Shown piece by piece: positions 22,505 through 33,637 of a DNA stretch of 35,227 nucleotides. Each line of letters begins with the position of its first letter. The first letter of the stretch is position 1. Under the pieces are notes generated by a model, which searched no databases, was not told the DNA's origin, and saw nothing but the letters and a program-made list of their open reading frames with translations. Source of the DNA: Funneliformis mosseae (Eukaryota; Glomeromycota; Glomeromycetes; Glomerales; Glomeraceae); contig CAJVPP010000348.1 in the NCBI GenBank assembly GCA_910592005.1, positions 1-35,227 of the forward strand, given 5' to 3'. Both the position numbers and the translations under genes were made by a program.

Positions 22505-23583
22505 ATGTTTTCCCATCGTGATTTATAACCATGATTAATTAAATTCTCTATTATTAATCAAAATGATTTGTTTCATTAAAAAAAAAAAAAAGAATTAGCC
22601 TTATGAAAACATTTAATCCGTGTTTTATGTTCCGTGTTTTTTTTTCACCAATAAATGTAGCATCTTCATGTAATTTATGATTAAAATTACTTGGCTTGCT
22701 TAGGCCCTTACGTGAATGTAGCTTATTCATGGATTTTTTTTGCAAAAAGTATGGGGTAAGTACCAATCCTATGAAGTTTATAATGTACGGCCTATGGTTT
22801 AAGTCGATTTCTTGGACTTTTTATCTTTCTCTGTGCTTGGTTCATCTTTTATAAAAACGATGATCGTTCATACGAATCATTTCCACCTAGAGTTGAATTT
22901 CCCGGTCTTTCTTTGGATCGGTCCCATCCCTAGTTAAACTAGATCCAAGACGATCCATGATGACGTATGTCATAAAAATGTAGCACAGGAAACCCTGTCA
23001 GTTCCCCGTCTTACGATCCGCGACTGTATATTCTAAATTTGTAAAAATTAGATATTAAAACTTATTATTAAAATTAAGTAAAATATAAATTTTAAATTAA
23101 TAATTATAATATTGTATAATAAGATTTCTTTTATTTGAGTCTTTTAAATCTTTATAAGGATAACCTTTTAAACTATTATTCTTTTACATATATTACCTAT
23201 AGTATTCTTTTGAATTTTTTCTAAGCAATCTTAAAAATCTCATTATTTTGTATATATTTTAATTTCTAAATAAAAATTTTTTCAGAAGAATAAGTATTAT
23301 CTTCAATAAATTCTATTTTAAAAATTTCAGTATTTTAAAAGATCCAAAAAAAATACTAAATTGTAATTATAAATTTTATTGTAATTTTTTCTATTTTAAA
23401 GTAACAAAATTATATATAAAATAGTAAAAAGAAATATAATAATCAATTTATTATCTATTATAATATAAATGATAATGTATTATTATATGATATGTAAATA
23501 TAGATCATGTAAAAATTAAGAGAGAAATTTAGGATAAATTGTAAATTCTTTAATGTAAGTTAAGATTTTTTTCAATATTACTA
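22505..23583. other. Intergenic; compositional boundary near 23040
   Basis: No gene is supported. Up to about 23035 the DNA has ordinary composition for this island and holds small dyads: CTAGTTAAACTAG (22930-22942) nested inside TTGGATC/GATCCAA, ATGACGTATGTCAT (about 22959), and ACAGG-AAAC-CCTGT (about 22984). From 23040 onwards GC content drops sharply and stays very low. Confidence 0.5.
22913..22948. repeat. Nested palindrome (CTAGTTAAACTAG within TTGGATC/GATCCAA)
   Basis: The 13-base dyad at 22930-22942 is perfect around its central A. The flanking TTGGATC and GATCCAA also pair, with unpaired bases on the left side only. It may be a regulatory dyad or the remnant of a small element. Confidence 0.6.
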
Positions 23584-23670
23584 TAGTGCTAGAAGGTTAT
23601 ACCTAACAATCACGTGATCAAAAAATCAAGCATTTTAAAATCTATCTACATATTGAATAAATGAATTTTC

Positions 23671-23735
23671 AAAAAACTAAACCAATAACTTTGTAATCCA
23701 GCTTATATTTTATAAAGTTATCAGTTTAGTTTTTT
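23671..23735. repeat. 22-bp inverted repeat inside element B
   Basis: The left arm AAAAAACTAAACCAATAACT begins at 23671; the right arm is 23714-23735. They pair at 20 of 22 positions across a 21-base loop. It lies just inside the left terminal repeat and may be a subterminal hairpin or the ends of a small nested insertion. Confidence 0.8.
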
Positions 23736-25045
23736 CAAAAATTCCTTATATAAAAAGTTATGAGTATTTAAAATCTATATGTTTCTTCAAAATTGAAACA
23801 ATTACGTGAATATTTTATTATATTTGATTGGTTAAAATCAAAGTTTAAAGTATATTAAAATATTTTATTTAATTCTAAAAGTTTTGAAAGTCAAAAATAA
23901 AAAAAATTTCAACATTAGTCAACCTAACAATATAGGATTTACAATTTGCATATATCTATATAAATGCTAATCTTTTTTATCAGCCTAACTTTAAATATTT
24001 TTTCTAAAATTTTTAGTTTTAAGATGAATTGTAAAATACTAAATAACAAAAAACATTAAATAGTTTAAGTCTATTCAATTAAAACTAATAATTTATATAC
24101 TGATGGGTAACAATAGTCACTAAATTATCGTTTATAAAATAAAAATATACATAGAACACTAGATTCTTATATAGATGATTGTTTAGTAATTATTATGATC
24201 CAATGGCCTAAATAAACTCAATAATAAAAAAAATTAATACTAATTAGTTTATAAAATAATATTATATTTAATTATAATGTAAATAAAATCATATACTTAT
24301 CTTATTAATCATTTATATTATTTATTAATAACAAATATTTACGTATTTAAATATTTATTTATATTTTGTCTTAAAAAATTATTAATAAGCATTTAAATAA
24401 AATAAAAACTAACTTTCATTCATATATATATTAATACTTATTGAATAATACTCTTAATTAAAATGTCACCTTATAAAAAAAGGAAATGAGAAGCACATAA
24501 TTTATCTAGAAAGTATAGTCATTTTGTATTCTAGAAAAAAAATATAATCACCTATATATAAAATGTAACAATCAATATGTAAGAGAAAGAATGGGAAGAA
24601 TAGAAGGAACAGATAGAAGAAAAATTTGAAGTGAGTAATAAAAGGAAATAATATACTGAAATTTTGAAAATAATAGTATGAAAAAAGAAAAAAGAAAGAA
24701 CTTAAAAAGAATATAGATGACATACTATTAGAAAATAAAATATCAACTAATATATAAAATCAAACTTTCATTAAAATAATAACATGAATATCTTTAACAT
24801 AAAATCTGATACTATCTATTAACAATATAATATAACTACAAAGCTTAATAATATCCATCAATACTAAGATGCAATCACCTCTAATATATATACAAAGCCC
24901 TGCATCATCTTCTAATTCTATGATAAATCTTTGAATATATCTTAAAGGAGTTAATCAAAAATACTTATTTACAAAATCATTCAAATTAAATATATCTATA
25001 TATGATTATTAGTATCTAACGAATATAAGTAAATTTATAAAATTA

Positions 25046-26552
25046 TTGTTAGATAAAGAAGGTAAAATGAATGCTAATAGACAGATGTTGAAATTATGTA
25101 GAACAAGAGTGATTAAATGTCAAGATGCATTTGAAATTGGGGAGATCATTATATACAAACAGAAGAACTTATTGTTGATCATCAAGGGAAACATACAAAA
25201 ATGGAGAGGTTTTCTTAATAACAAAGATATTTCTGAAGATTATTGTGTATAATTACATCAGCAAAAACTTGAATTACGATCTTTTGAACTCTTAAAGGTG
25301 TATATTGAAGAAAATATATTAAACAAGGTCATGTTACTGAAATGATATGCTAATACTATATGCATTTGTGAGGATATGGTTATGATAAAAGAAAAAAAGG
25401 TATTTATTACAATAGGCATAAGCAGTCTAATATAGTAGCATATAGAGTTAAATAATTAAAAAGAATGTTTAAATATAAGAAATGCATGAAAGATTTTGAT
25501 AGTAATATGATAGAAATTATAATAGAGCCCTAGCTCAAGTAAGAAAAAAGGAAAATAATACAAGTGACATACAATAAATATCACTTTTATATAAACAATA
25601 GTTAGTGAAAAGTTTGGATTATAGAAGATGAAGCTAATTTTATGTTTAAAATACATAGAATGTTCTATTATAGTTTTAGCTTTTCTTAGCCCATGTTATA
25701 GCTTATTATGACTATCTGATGAGCAGTTATAAGCGAACTTGCACATAAAATATAAAAAAGCATTTCTCCTTCATTCTATATAGTCAGATGGATACTAGAA
25801 ATCTAAATATATACTAGAACAACTTGTATAAAGAGCCATACCAATATTTGAAATATTACATTTCAGATGTGTTAATATCTTTTGTTTTAACCAATTAATA
25901 AATCACAATGCTATGACAAAAGATGTATTGGTTACAGCAAAAATAAACCTGAATCTTAGAGGAAGATAACCTAAGATACGTAATGGCTAATATATTAATA
26001 AACATGAAGAAAGATGTGAGCAATCAATGATATCTCCAGATGATTACTTAGTAATAAAACAGAGAGGCTAACCAAAAGGAATTAAATAAATATTTGAAGA
26101 ATATAATCTATGGTCAAAAAAAAATTCGTTTAGTTTATAAATAGTATTCTAATAAAAATAATAATAATTCAGAAGTTTTGGACTGCTATGCATGACGAAT
26201 TATATTACAACAGCTCAATTTTTATGAATAACAATCAATGTTAGAGAAAGCAGTTACTAGAGTAAAGCATATCTTTAAACTTTATCTTATATTTCATTGT
26301 GAATACAATTTTATAGAGATATTGGAATTATACTAAGTGAGAAACTAGATGAATATGTAATTACAACTATAAAGACTTACTTTAACAGCTTTCAAGAGTT
26401 CTTAATGATGTTTTTGTAATAAAGATTCATAAATTCACTTGTAAATCTTAAAGATATATAAATGCTTACAACAAAGGGTTAGTGGGTATATCTGCTGAAT
26501 AGGTTATTACTAAATATAAATCTCATTATTATTTATATGAAAATATTAAAAA
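25046..26552 (+). pseudogene. DDE_3-type transposase remnant of element B
   Basis: Recognisable segments in order: RQMLKLCRTRVIKCQDAFEI, IKGNIQKWRGFLNNKDISED and HQQKLELRSFELLKVYIEE near the N-terminus. Then come YKKCMKDFDSNMIEIIIEP, VTYNKYHFYIN, IIEDEANFMFK, LSDEQL, QSDGYW, NHNAMTKDVLVTAKINLNL and, at the end, ITKYKSHYYLYEN. This matches the DDE superfamily endonucleases abundant in Glomeromycotina, from memory. The segment that should hold the first catalytic Asp (family form near THDEC) reads TYNKY, with Asp to Asn and Glu to Lys. Internal stops replace Gln, for example TAA at 25967-25969 and TAG before VITKYKSH. It is inactive. Confidence 0.65.
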
Positions 26553-26756
26553 AAAAATAGATCTAAATAAATAATTAGTACTTGTTTTGTATGTAATAAT
26601 TTGATATAAAAATAAAATTTTAATTAATTCACAATTTAAAAGAAAATTTTTTTCCTTCTGCATAATTAGTATAACTTACATAATATTGCAATATTATTAG
26701 TCAATTAAAATTGAAACAATTTGCGTGATTATCAAATATAACCTTCTAGTATCATA

Positions 26757-27722
26757 CTAAGTTTTTTACCTTATATAATTATAAAATATTTATTATACTA
26801 AGTCATATCTTTTGTGTTTTCATTTTCATAAATATTTTAGAAATTTAGAATTTTTCAAAATATAAAATTATATTTATTACATTTTATTTATTATATAATT
26901 AATTTCTTAATAAAGTAATACTAGCTAAAAGTCATATAAAGGTAAAAAATTTAGTAGTAATACTAGAATAAATTATAATATATAAGATACTTATATAATT
27001 TAAAAAAATAATAATTTTATATATAAATTGAATTATTCAATATTATAAAATTTTTATTAATATATATTTAAAAAATAAATACATAGTCTATGATATATAA
27101 TAAAGTTTTTATACTATTATATATGATTAATTCTCCTGTTTTTTAAAATACTATTAAATCTATTATTCTTCATCATTAAAAAAATATGTTATATTTAAAA
27201 TAAAATAAAAATTATTTTTGAAATGAAAAAGTAAGCATTAATTTATGATTTAATATTATATAAATTTTATATTATTACACATATTATTTATTAAGATTTA
27301 TAATAACATAATATATATTTTAATTAAGAAATAAAAAAATTGGTAAAATAATTAATAAATAAAAAATGCAAATATACTGAAAAATATTTTTTCAGAAGAA
27401 AGAAAGGATAAATAAAGTTATAAATCATATCTTTATCTAAATTCTTATAAAAATAAACAAAAATAATATTTTCTAATTATATATATCTGCTTTATATATT
27501 AGTTAAATAAATTTATTAAAAATGAAAATTATAATAGTAGATAAAAAGATAAAAAGCTAATATAGTTTTAACTTTATTTATAATAATAGAAATATAGTTA
27601 TTCTTAAAAATTTTAATCACAAAAATTACATTTTTATCTTAACTATTATAAAAATAAAGGTTGAAATTTATAATATACTATTATCAATAGTAGATATCTT
27701 GTTTTCTAAATATAAAAGTTTA
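26757..27722. other. AT-rich spacer between two transposons
   Basis: Very AT-rich DNA with no coding segment, terminal repeat or RNA gene that I can support. Confidence 0.5.
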
Positions 27723-28447
27723 TACAGTAAACTCTCCATAAATACACCCTCTATAAGTGCATACCCTTTCTATATGCATATTATGACTCAATCCTAAGCT
27801 CAGAACTTAAAGCTAAATGCACACTCTCCATATTCTACACGTGTAAGTAATTCTAAATCCCAGATATATTAGAGCACCCTCTATAAATATCTTCATATGA
27901 TTGGTAATCAATCAGAATTAACTGTCTTATCATATGATAAATAATTTAATTTAAATAACTCTATATATACTTTTAAAAAAAAATCAAAAAACAATAATAA
28001 ATTTAACTATTGGAAATAATTTTGTAAAAAAAAACTTGATTTATATCATTTATAAATGTATTTTTTATATTTTTTTTATTGAATATTTCTAATCAGTTGT
28101 ACAATTATTTATAAAAATAATTAATCCAAATTTTACAAGTATATGAACAATCAAACCAAATTTGTATTAGTTGAAAAAGATTTAGAAATAATCACATGAA
28201 ATGAATATACTTACGAGTAAATAGAACATATTAGTAAATAAATAAATTTATATAAATAGAAAGCAGATTGTTAAAAATTATCATAAAAAAGAATAAAATA
28301 ATAATTAGATTTCATCATGTATCTAAATTAAAAAAAAAGAAATAAAAAACTTATATGATTAAATGTAACTACTATCCTTTTTCTATTGCAATAAATACTT
28401 ACACTATTATGTTATTTTAACATTAAAATTAATAGTATCCTAAAAAT

Positions 28448-30730
28448 ATGGCTCTTAAAAGAACCACTCTTACTGAAATCTGAAAATGGGACCTTTGTAT
28501 TTATGCTCGTGATAATAATAAAAAGACTCGAGCTTAATATGTTAATTGGATTGAAGAATAGAAGGGTCTTAGAGTTGATGAAAGTACATTATTTGTATTT
28601 TACAAACATCAGAAAAACAACTTAGTTTAGAAACTATTAATCTAAATATAAAATGGCATAAACCTGTCTCCTATCTGAAACTTAAGCTTGCACTCAAAGA
28701 ATTTGTTTTAGAATATTAGCATCAAATAATTTTAAGTGATTCAATACTTATTAAAAAAGCTAAAATACTTGTCAATACTGTTATCTTACGATACTAACAA
28801 CTGAAAAATTAGTATTAATGCAAGATTAACAAGGGGATTCAGCTTTATTTAATGCTTTAGGGAGAGCTCTGAAGGGTTTATAAATGATTATCACTTTACA
28901 CAGTAATGTATGTTTAGAATAGACTTGAAAATTTTATTAAGAATAAAGGATTCGATACAATTATATTTGTTAGCATATAATTGTTATTAGGATTTATCTT
29001 GTTGGTGATAAAAACTAATTGAATCCTAAGTGTTTTACAAAATTATTATTGACTACTTGTCTATTGATGTCTAAAGTTATCTTGTTTTAATCAAGTCCTA
29101 AAGCTATCCTATTTATACTAAATTTGATAATATAAATAAATAAAATACCAACTGATTATAAATAATAAATAATTAATAATGATTAATAATATAAAATAAT
29201 TAATAATATAACAGAATTTTCTGGCGCTTTCTGGGTCTCTCGCGTAATCTTCATTTAATTCATTTCTTTCATCTTCACCGTCTTTGTCGTCTAACGTGGC
29301 GCAGCCCATGTGACTTCTGATCACGTATATCATATGATCTTTTAGATTAATATCTTTTTATAACAATACATTAAAAATTCCTCAAGATAAATTACAATTT
29401 TCCTCGGGATGACTTCAAAAATTCAAGGATCAGAATGGTATTCGTCAATGAAAGCTTGAAGGAGAAGTCTTATCTGCTGATGAATCTGCTATTATTAATG
29501 CCTTATCTTTATTAAGAGAATGTTATTCTAACTATTCTCTTAAAAGAATTTATAATATAGATGAGACTGGACTTTTCTACAAGTAAAATTTTTATTAATA
29601 TAAAAAAAAAATAAAAATAAATATTAAAATATTAAAAAAAAATATATATACTTATCTTATTGATTTATAGATTAGAACTTGATCGAACACTTACAACCAG
29701 ATGTCTTGCTAGATGTAAAGTAAATAAAGAACGTCTCTCAATTACATTATGTGTAAATGCTGATGATTCTTATAAATTAAAACCTCTAATAATTGGCAAA
29801 TATGAAAGACCACGTTATTTTAAAAATATTAAAATCCAAAATATGCCTATGACATACTGTAATAATGCTAAAGCCTGGATGATTATATCACTCTTTTAAG
29901 AATGGATTTAGGAATTTAATCGTCAAGTTAGTCTAAAGTATTAAGGCCAGCGTGTATTACTTCTCATTAATAACTATTCTAGTCATAAGTTAGATGGTCT
30001 TACTTTACAATACACTGATGTTCATTTTCTGCCTTCAAACATAACCTCAAAAATCCAGCCAATGGATGCTGGAATAATTATGACCTTTAAAAGACATTAT
30101 TGTCTTTCTCATATATAGTAAGATATTATATTAAACTTGTATACCTCATAAGCATTTAAAAATTAATTAATTATTTTTTAAAAGTTTGTTGCTGCAGTAT
30201 GTAAAAGCAAATAATTGTGTAGAAGACTTATGCATAGATAACTTGCAAGCAGCTCATTTTGTTATTAAGCATGAGATGAGGTTAAAGTTGAAATAATTCG
30301 TAACTGCTGGTATCATGTAAAAATTCTTCCTCCTTGTACCAATAAAGAAGCAGATTTGAGAAATATCTTAGAAGATATCTATCGAACTGAAGACTCAATG
30401 CTTAATGATTTTGTGAATGATATTCAGGCCCTTAATCTCTCTCATCCAATGAAGTTAGAAGAATTTCTTAATATTTCTGAAGAGAATGTTATTTTTGAAA
30501 TTCCCAAAGATGATCAAGAACTTGCATATCTTTTTAAAAATACTGATAAGAAAAATATGGATTTAGAAGAGAAGGATGATATTTGTGAAAATCCTGTTAT
30601 TAAAACTAGCATTACAATTATTAGTTTAAAAACTGTACATATGTTTTTACTCCAATAGGACAATGTGAAAGAATATGTAAAATTAGTAAGAAAAATTGAA
30701 AAATTTTTAAAATCAAAAAAACAAGTTTGA
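28448..30730 (+). pseudogene. pogo/Tigger-like transposase remnant (HTH_CenpB + DDE_1)
   Basis: The start ATG 28448-28450 opens MALKRTTLTEI, a stop, then KWDLCIYARDNNKKTRA. The HTH half continues LKLALKEFVLEY and ILIKKAKILVN up to the LTR insertion, then resumes LKIPQDKLQFSSG and FKDQNGIRQ. The DDE half begins RIYNIDETGLFYK (first Asp kept). A GT-AG intron (about 29580-29669) joins it to LELDRTLTTRCLARCK, then LKPLIIGKYERPRYFKNIKI. The second catalytic Asp, in the LLLDN motif, is Asn (29969-29971). IQPMDAGIIMTFKRHY keeps the third Asp. Stops replace Gln or Arg at 28535, 28559, 29897, 29909 and 29942. The tail from 30356 is an acidic open segment followed by VRKIEKFLKSKKQ. The protein is dead, but the left and right TIRs are still recognisable. 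Confidence 0.82.
28779..29365 (-). mobile_element. Solo LTR inserted in element C
   Basis: The insert begins TGTTAT and ends ATAACA, perfect inverted TG...CA ends, and is flanked by ATAC on both sides (28775-28778 and 29366-29369). Removing the 587 bp and one ATAC rejoins the interrupted transposase frame, so the boundaries are well supported. On the minus strand a TATAAATAG box near 29110-29118 suggests minus orientation. Its first part (about 29214-29340) is GC-richer and keeps many CpGs (GCGCCACG, TACGCGAG) while the host element has lost nearly all. No primer-binding site, polypurine tract or internal coding region accompanies it, so it is most likely the product of LTR-LTR recombination. 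Copia or gypsy origin cannot be decided. Confidence 0.82.
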
Positions 30731-30987
30731 TACGGCAAATAAATATCAACACATATTTTTATTAAAAGTAATACTTAGCTTGTGACTTGTGCTATATAAT
30801 ATTTAATTTTGAAATGTATCAGATAAAAATATTCAAATTTTAATAAACTCACTGAAAAAAATTTAAAGTTGCGATAATTGTATAATAATATCTATTATTT
30901 CATTGGCAGTTCTTTAAATGTACACCCTCCTTAAGTACATAAACATGATCAGTCCTAAGAGTATGTACTTATGGAGAGTTTACTGTA

Positions 30988-33401
30988 ATAAGAAAAAATT
31001 TACTTCTATATATATATAACTTTTAGATATACATACTTTAAATTCTTAATAAGAAAGTTAGTTAAATTTTTATATATTATTATTATGTTTTATATTTTAC
31101 TGAAAAAAATTAAGAAGATATGAAATATATATAAAGATTTACCTTGTAAGATGCAAATATAGCTAGCTTTTATATATTTTAAAATTAAGTTTTTAATACT
31201 TAATAATATATATTTTTAATAGCACTATTTATTTATAGAAATAATTCAAAATTATATAGAGATTTTCTTTTACATTTATTGTTTAGAAAAATAAAGAATA
31301 AAGGTTAATATATTTTCTTTCAAATATATATATAAAAAATTAATATAGCATACAGAATTATATTATGATCAATTTATTTATCACATAATTTGTAATCCAG
31401 TAGTAAATATTTTAAATTAGTGATTACTTCTTCAGACTAATATTGATCAAATTAGTAAATTAAGATATAGTTATTAAGTATTATATTGAATTTCAATCAA
31501 TAATAGATTAACTGAAATAATCTTTAAATATACTTATAAACTTAGTTATTGTTTCTTTTTCTACCTAAATAAATATTTTAATTAATTCATCAAGAGTAAA
31601 ATTATAATATTAATATTTAAAATATGTAATAAACATTTAATATGCTGATAATAATCTTTTAATAAAATTTATTTTTAAGATGATCTTTATAGAGATTATT
31701 AGTATTATTATATTTTTATCTTTAAATAATAATCTAAAACTAATTTTTTATTTATAATAATAATTATATTAAAATTTTTTATCTTATTTGCATTATTATA
31801 AATCTTATTTATATTAACACTATTTAAATTAATATATATTTTAATCATATTTATACTAAAGTTTTATATAATAAGTAGTAATTTAATCAGTCTCAAAATT
31901 TGTGAAAAGTAGAAAGCATCAGTTTGTATAAATATATAAAATAATAACATTAGATTTTCTATATTAAGTAAACTATATACAAATTACTTAAGCATTTCTC
32001 TCTTTAATGCTTAATTGCTTTTATATTTTTAGGTTTTAATTAAAGATGATGCTGCAACTGATTGCAACTGGTAACAAATAAGTATCACAGGATTGTAACT
32101 AGTTGCAACGTTAATAAAAATTGAATTGCAATTGGTGATAAATAAGCATCACATGGTTGCAACTAATTGTAACGTCATTTTTAGTTTTAATATTATAAAA
32201 AAGCTTATTCCAATCTCTTTATTTATAATATCTTAAATTTTATTAATATCTTAATCTATATTTTTCAATAAATTTATTATAGTCCTCATTATACATTTTA
32301 TTAATAGATTAATAGATTATATTTAAAAAATAAAATTATATATATTTAATTGATTATTACTTTCAATTAAAATAAAAAATAAATAGTTTGCTATCTTATA
32401 TAGATATACATATTACTTTTTTGAATAATATTATAAAATTATTACTTATTAATAGTTTTGAATTATATAGAAAATTTTGTATTATTTTCTCATAACTATA
32501 ATATTTCTAATATTAAATCAGGATAATATCAGACTAATTCAATTTAAAAATTATAAATTTATTAAATTCAATACTTTTATGCTTTTTATTATTATCAAAG
32601 CTAATATATAAATTAACTTTTTTTAATATAAAATAAGACGTAAGTGAAATTTAAAATTCAGTACTATCATTTATATTTACTTTAGAATTACTAATAACTT
32701 TTTATATGTCATATTTATTTTATTAATAAATTTTTTACTAATATAATTTATAGTAAGAATCAGCGTTTTTAGTTTAGTTAACAACTGAGTTACTATTGTG
32801 ATTTATACTATAATAGCCACAGATTCAAGTCTCAGTTGAAGCATAAAACTAAATGATTTTCTTATAAATTTTATATATAACTAATAAATAGACATATATA
32901 CTAATTTACGTTTATAATTGATTAATCAATCTATCGATTGATATTGATCATGTCTAAATACTAATTTTTAAGAATATGTAAATACAAATGAAGTTAAAGA
33001 TTAACAGAAATTTAACCTTTATTAATAGATCTATAATAGATACTATTTCATGTTTTAAAATTCAGAAATTCTTATACAAGTAGGAAGTGATTAACTAATA
33101 ATTAGTAGATCAGATTAAGCTAGAAATAGGATTACTAATAATAATAGACTGTATTACATACTGCTGTACTAGATTAATCTATCTGCTATAAGGATTAGAG
33201 ATTAAGTTTGATTTCTAGATGTATATGATGATATAGGTATGAAAGTTAATATCTAATAAAAAAGAACCTAATTCTACAATTTCAATAATTATCAATAGAA
33301 TAAAATTCTATAAATATTAGATTAGTAAAAATAGGATGTGATAAGTTCTATAGCTAAAATAATCCTTCTATTCTAACGCGATAGTAAAATTTTCGTGAAT
33401 T
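30988..33401. other. AT-rich stretch without genes
   Basis: No gene or transposase segment is supported. It contains one tandem duplication (32061-32176). Near 32767-32843 there is sequence with weak resemblance to tRNA A and B boxes, but it cannot form the required stems. Confidence 0.5.
32061..32176 (+). repeat. Two-copy tandem repeat, 64-bp period, with TTGCAAC dyads
   Basis: Copies of 52 bases lie at 32061-32112 and 32125-32176. Each starts ATTGCAA(C/T)TGGT, contains AAATAAG(T/C)ATCACA, and ends in TTG(C/T)AACGT. Differences are almost all transitions. Within copy 1, TTGTAACTAGTTGCAA forms a near-perfect palindrome. TTGCAAC-type heptamers recur about six times in both orientations between 32051 and 32175, giving a local GC peak in otherwise AT-only DNA. 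Confidence 0.8.
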
Positions 33402-33451
33402 CATTTGAGTTAAAAGTAAGTAATATATAATAAACTAACTACTATATTCTT

Positions 33452-33497
33452 CTGAAAATAAACAACACTTTTTTATTATAGTGTTGCTTATTTTTAG
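33452..33497. repeat. Imperfect 17-bp palindrome, homologous to 10976-11018
   Basis: CTGAAAATAAACAACAC (33452-33468) pairs with 33481-33497 at 15 of 17 positions across a 12-base loop, and both mismatches are transitions. It matches the perfect palindrome of copy A1 and lies at a similar distance upstream of the transposase start. Confidence 0.85.
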
Positions 33498-33637
33498 ATA
33501 GTTTAATAAAATAAAAGAAATTTAATTGCGCAACTACTTAATCATATAATTTTTGTTGATCAAATTATTTACGATTTATTACATAATATGCGAAGTAGGT
33601 TTTAAATAAGTTTTATTTTTTTATGTAAAATAGCAAA

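Larger units (their letters stand above)
23584..26754 (+). mobile_element. IS630/Tc1-like DDE_3 transposon (element B) with TIRs and TA duplication
   Basis: The left end reads TAGTGCTAGAAGGTTATA, then six diverged bases, then AATCACG. The right end read inward gives TGATACTAGAAGGTTATA, six diverged bases, then AATCACG. Each end is directly preceded by TA (23582-23583 and, on the right, 26755-26756), the target duplication expected of the IS630-Tc1-mariner superfamily. Size is 3171 bp. It carries a plus-strand DDE transposase remnant. A second AAATTGAAACAATTACGTGA at about 23791 repeats sequence found just inside the right end, so the left end may contain a rearranged terminal segment. Confidence 0.75.
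27725..30985 (+). mobile_element. pogo/Tigger-like transposon (element C) with TIRs and TA duplication
   Basis: The left terminus CAGTAAACTCTCCATAA (27725-27741) is perfectly repeated in inverted orientation at the right end (30969-30985). The match extends to 22 bases with one mismatch. TA flanks both ends (27723-27724 and 30986-30987). Subterminal copies of CACCCTCTATAA occur at 27745-27756 and 27875-27886, a related CACCCTCCTTAA at 30923-30934, and ACTCTCCATA recurs at 27822-27831; these look like transposase-binding repeats. Length is 3261 bp including an inserted 587-bp solo LTR, so the original element was about 2.67 kb. It encodes a plus-strand CENP-B/DDE_1 transposase remnant. Confidence 0.88.

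Noticed and set aside
29118..29333. Minus-strand 71-codon frame as a gene
   Set aside because: It lies wholly within the solo LTR and crosses from its CpG-rich part into AT-rich LTR sequence; treated as part of the LTR.
28448..30730. Possible alternative genetic code (TAA/TAG read as Gln)
   Set aside because: Stops at Gln positions occur only in transposon remnants. The intact genes end at TAA, TAG or TGA, use CAA/CAG for Gln, and the remnants also show TGA for Trp or Arg and Asp to Asn, which mutation explains better.
32767..32843. tRNA-like sequence (TAGTTTAGT A-box-like, GATTCAAGTC B-box-like)
   Set aside because: The T-arm and acceptor stems do not pair; at most a decayed tRNA-derived repeat, more likely chance.
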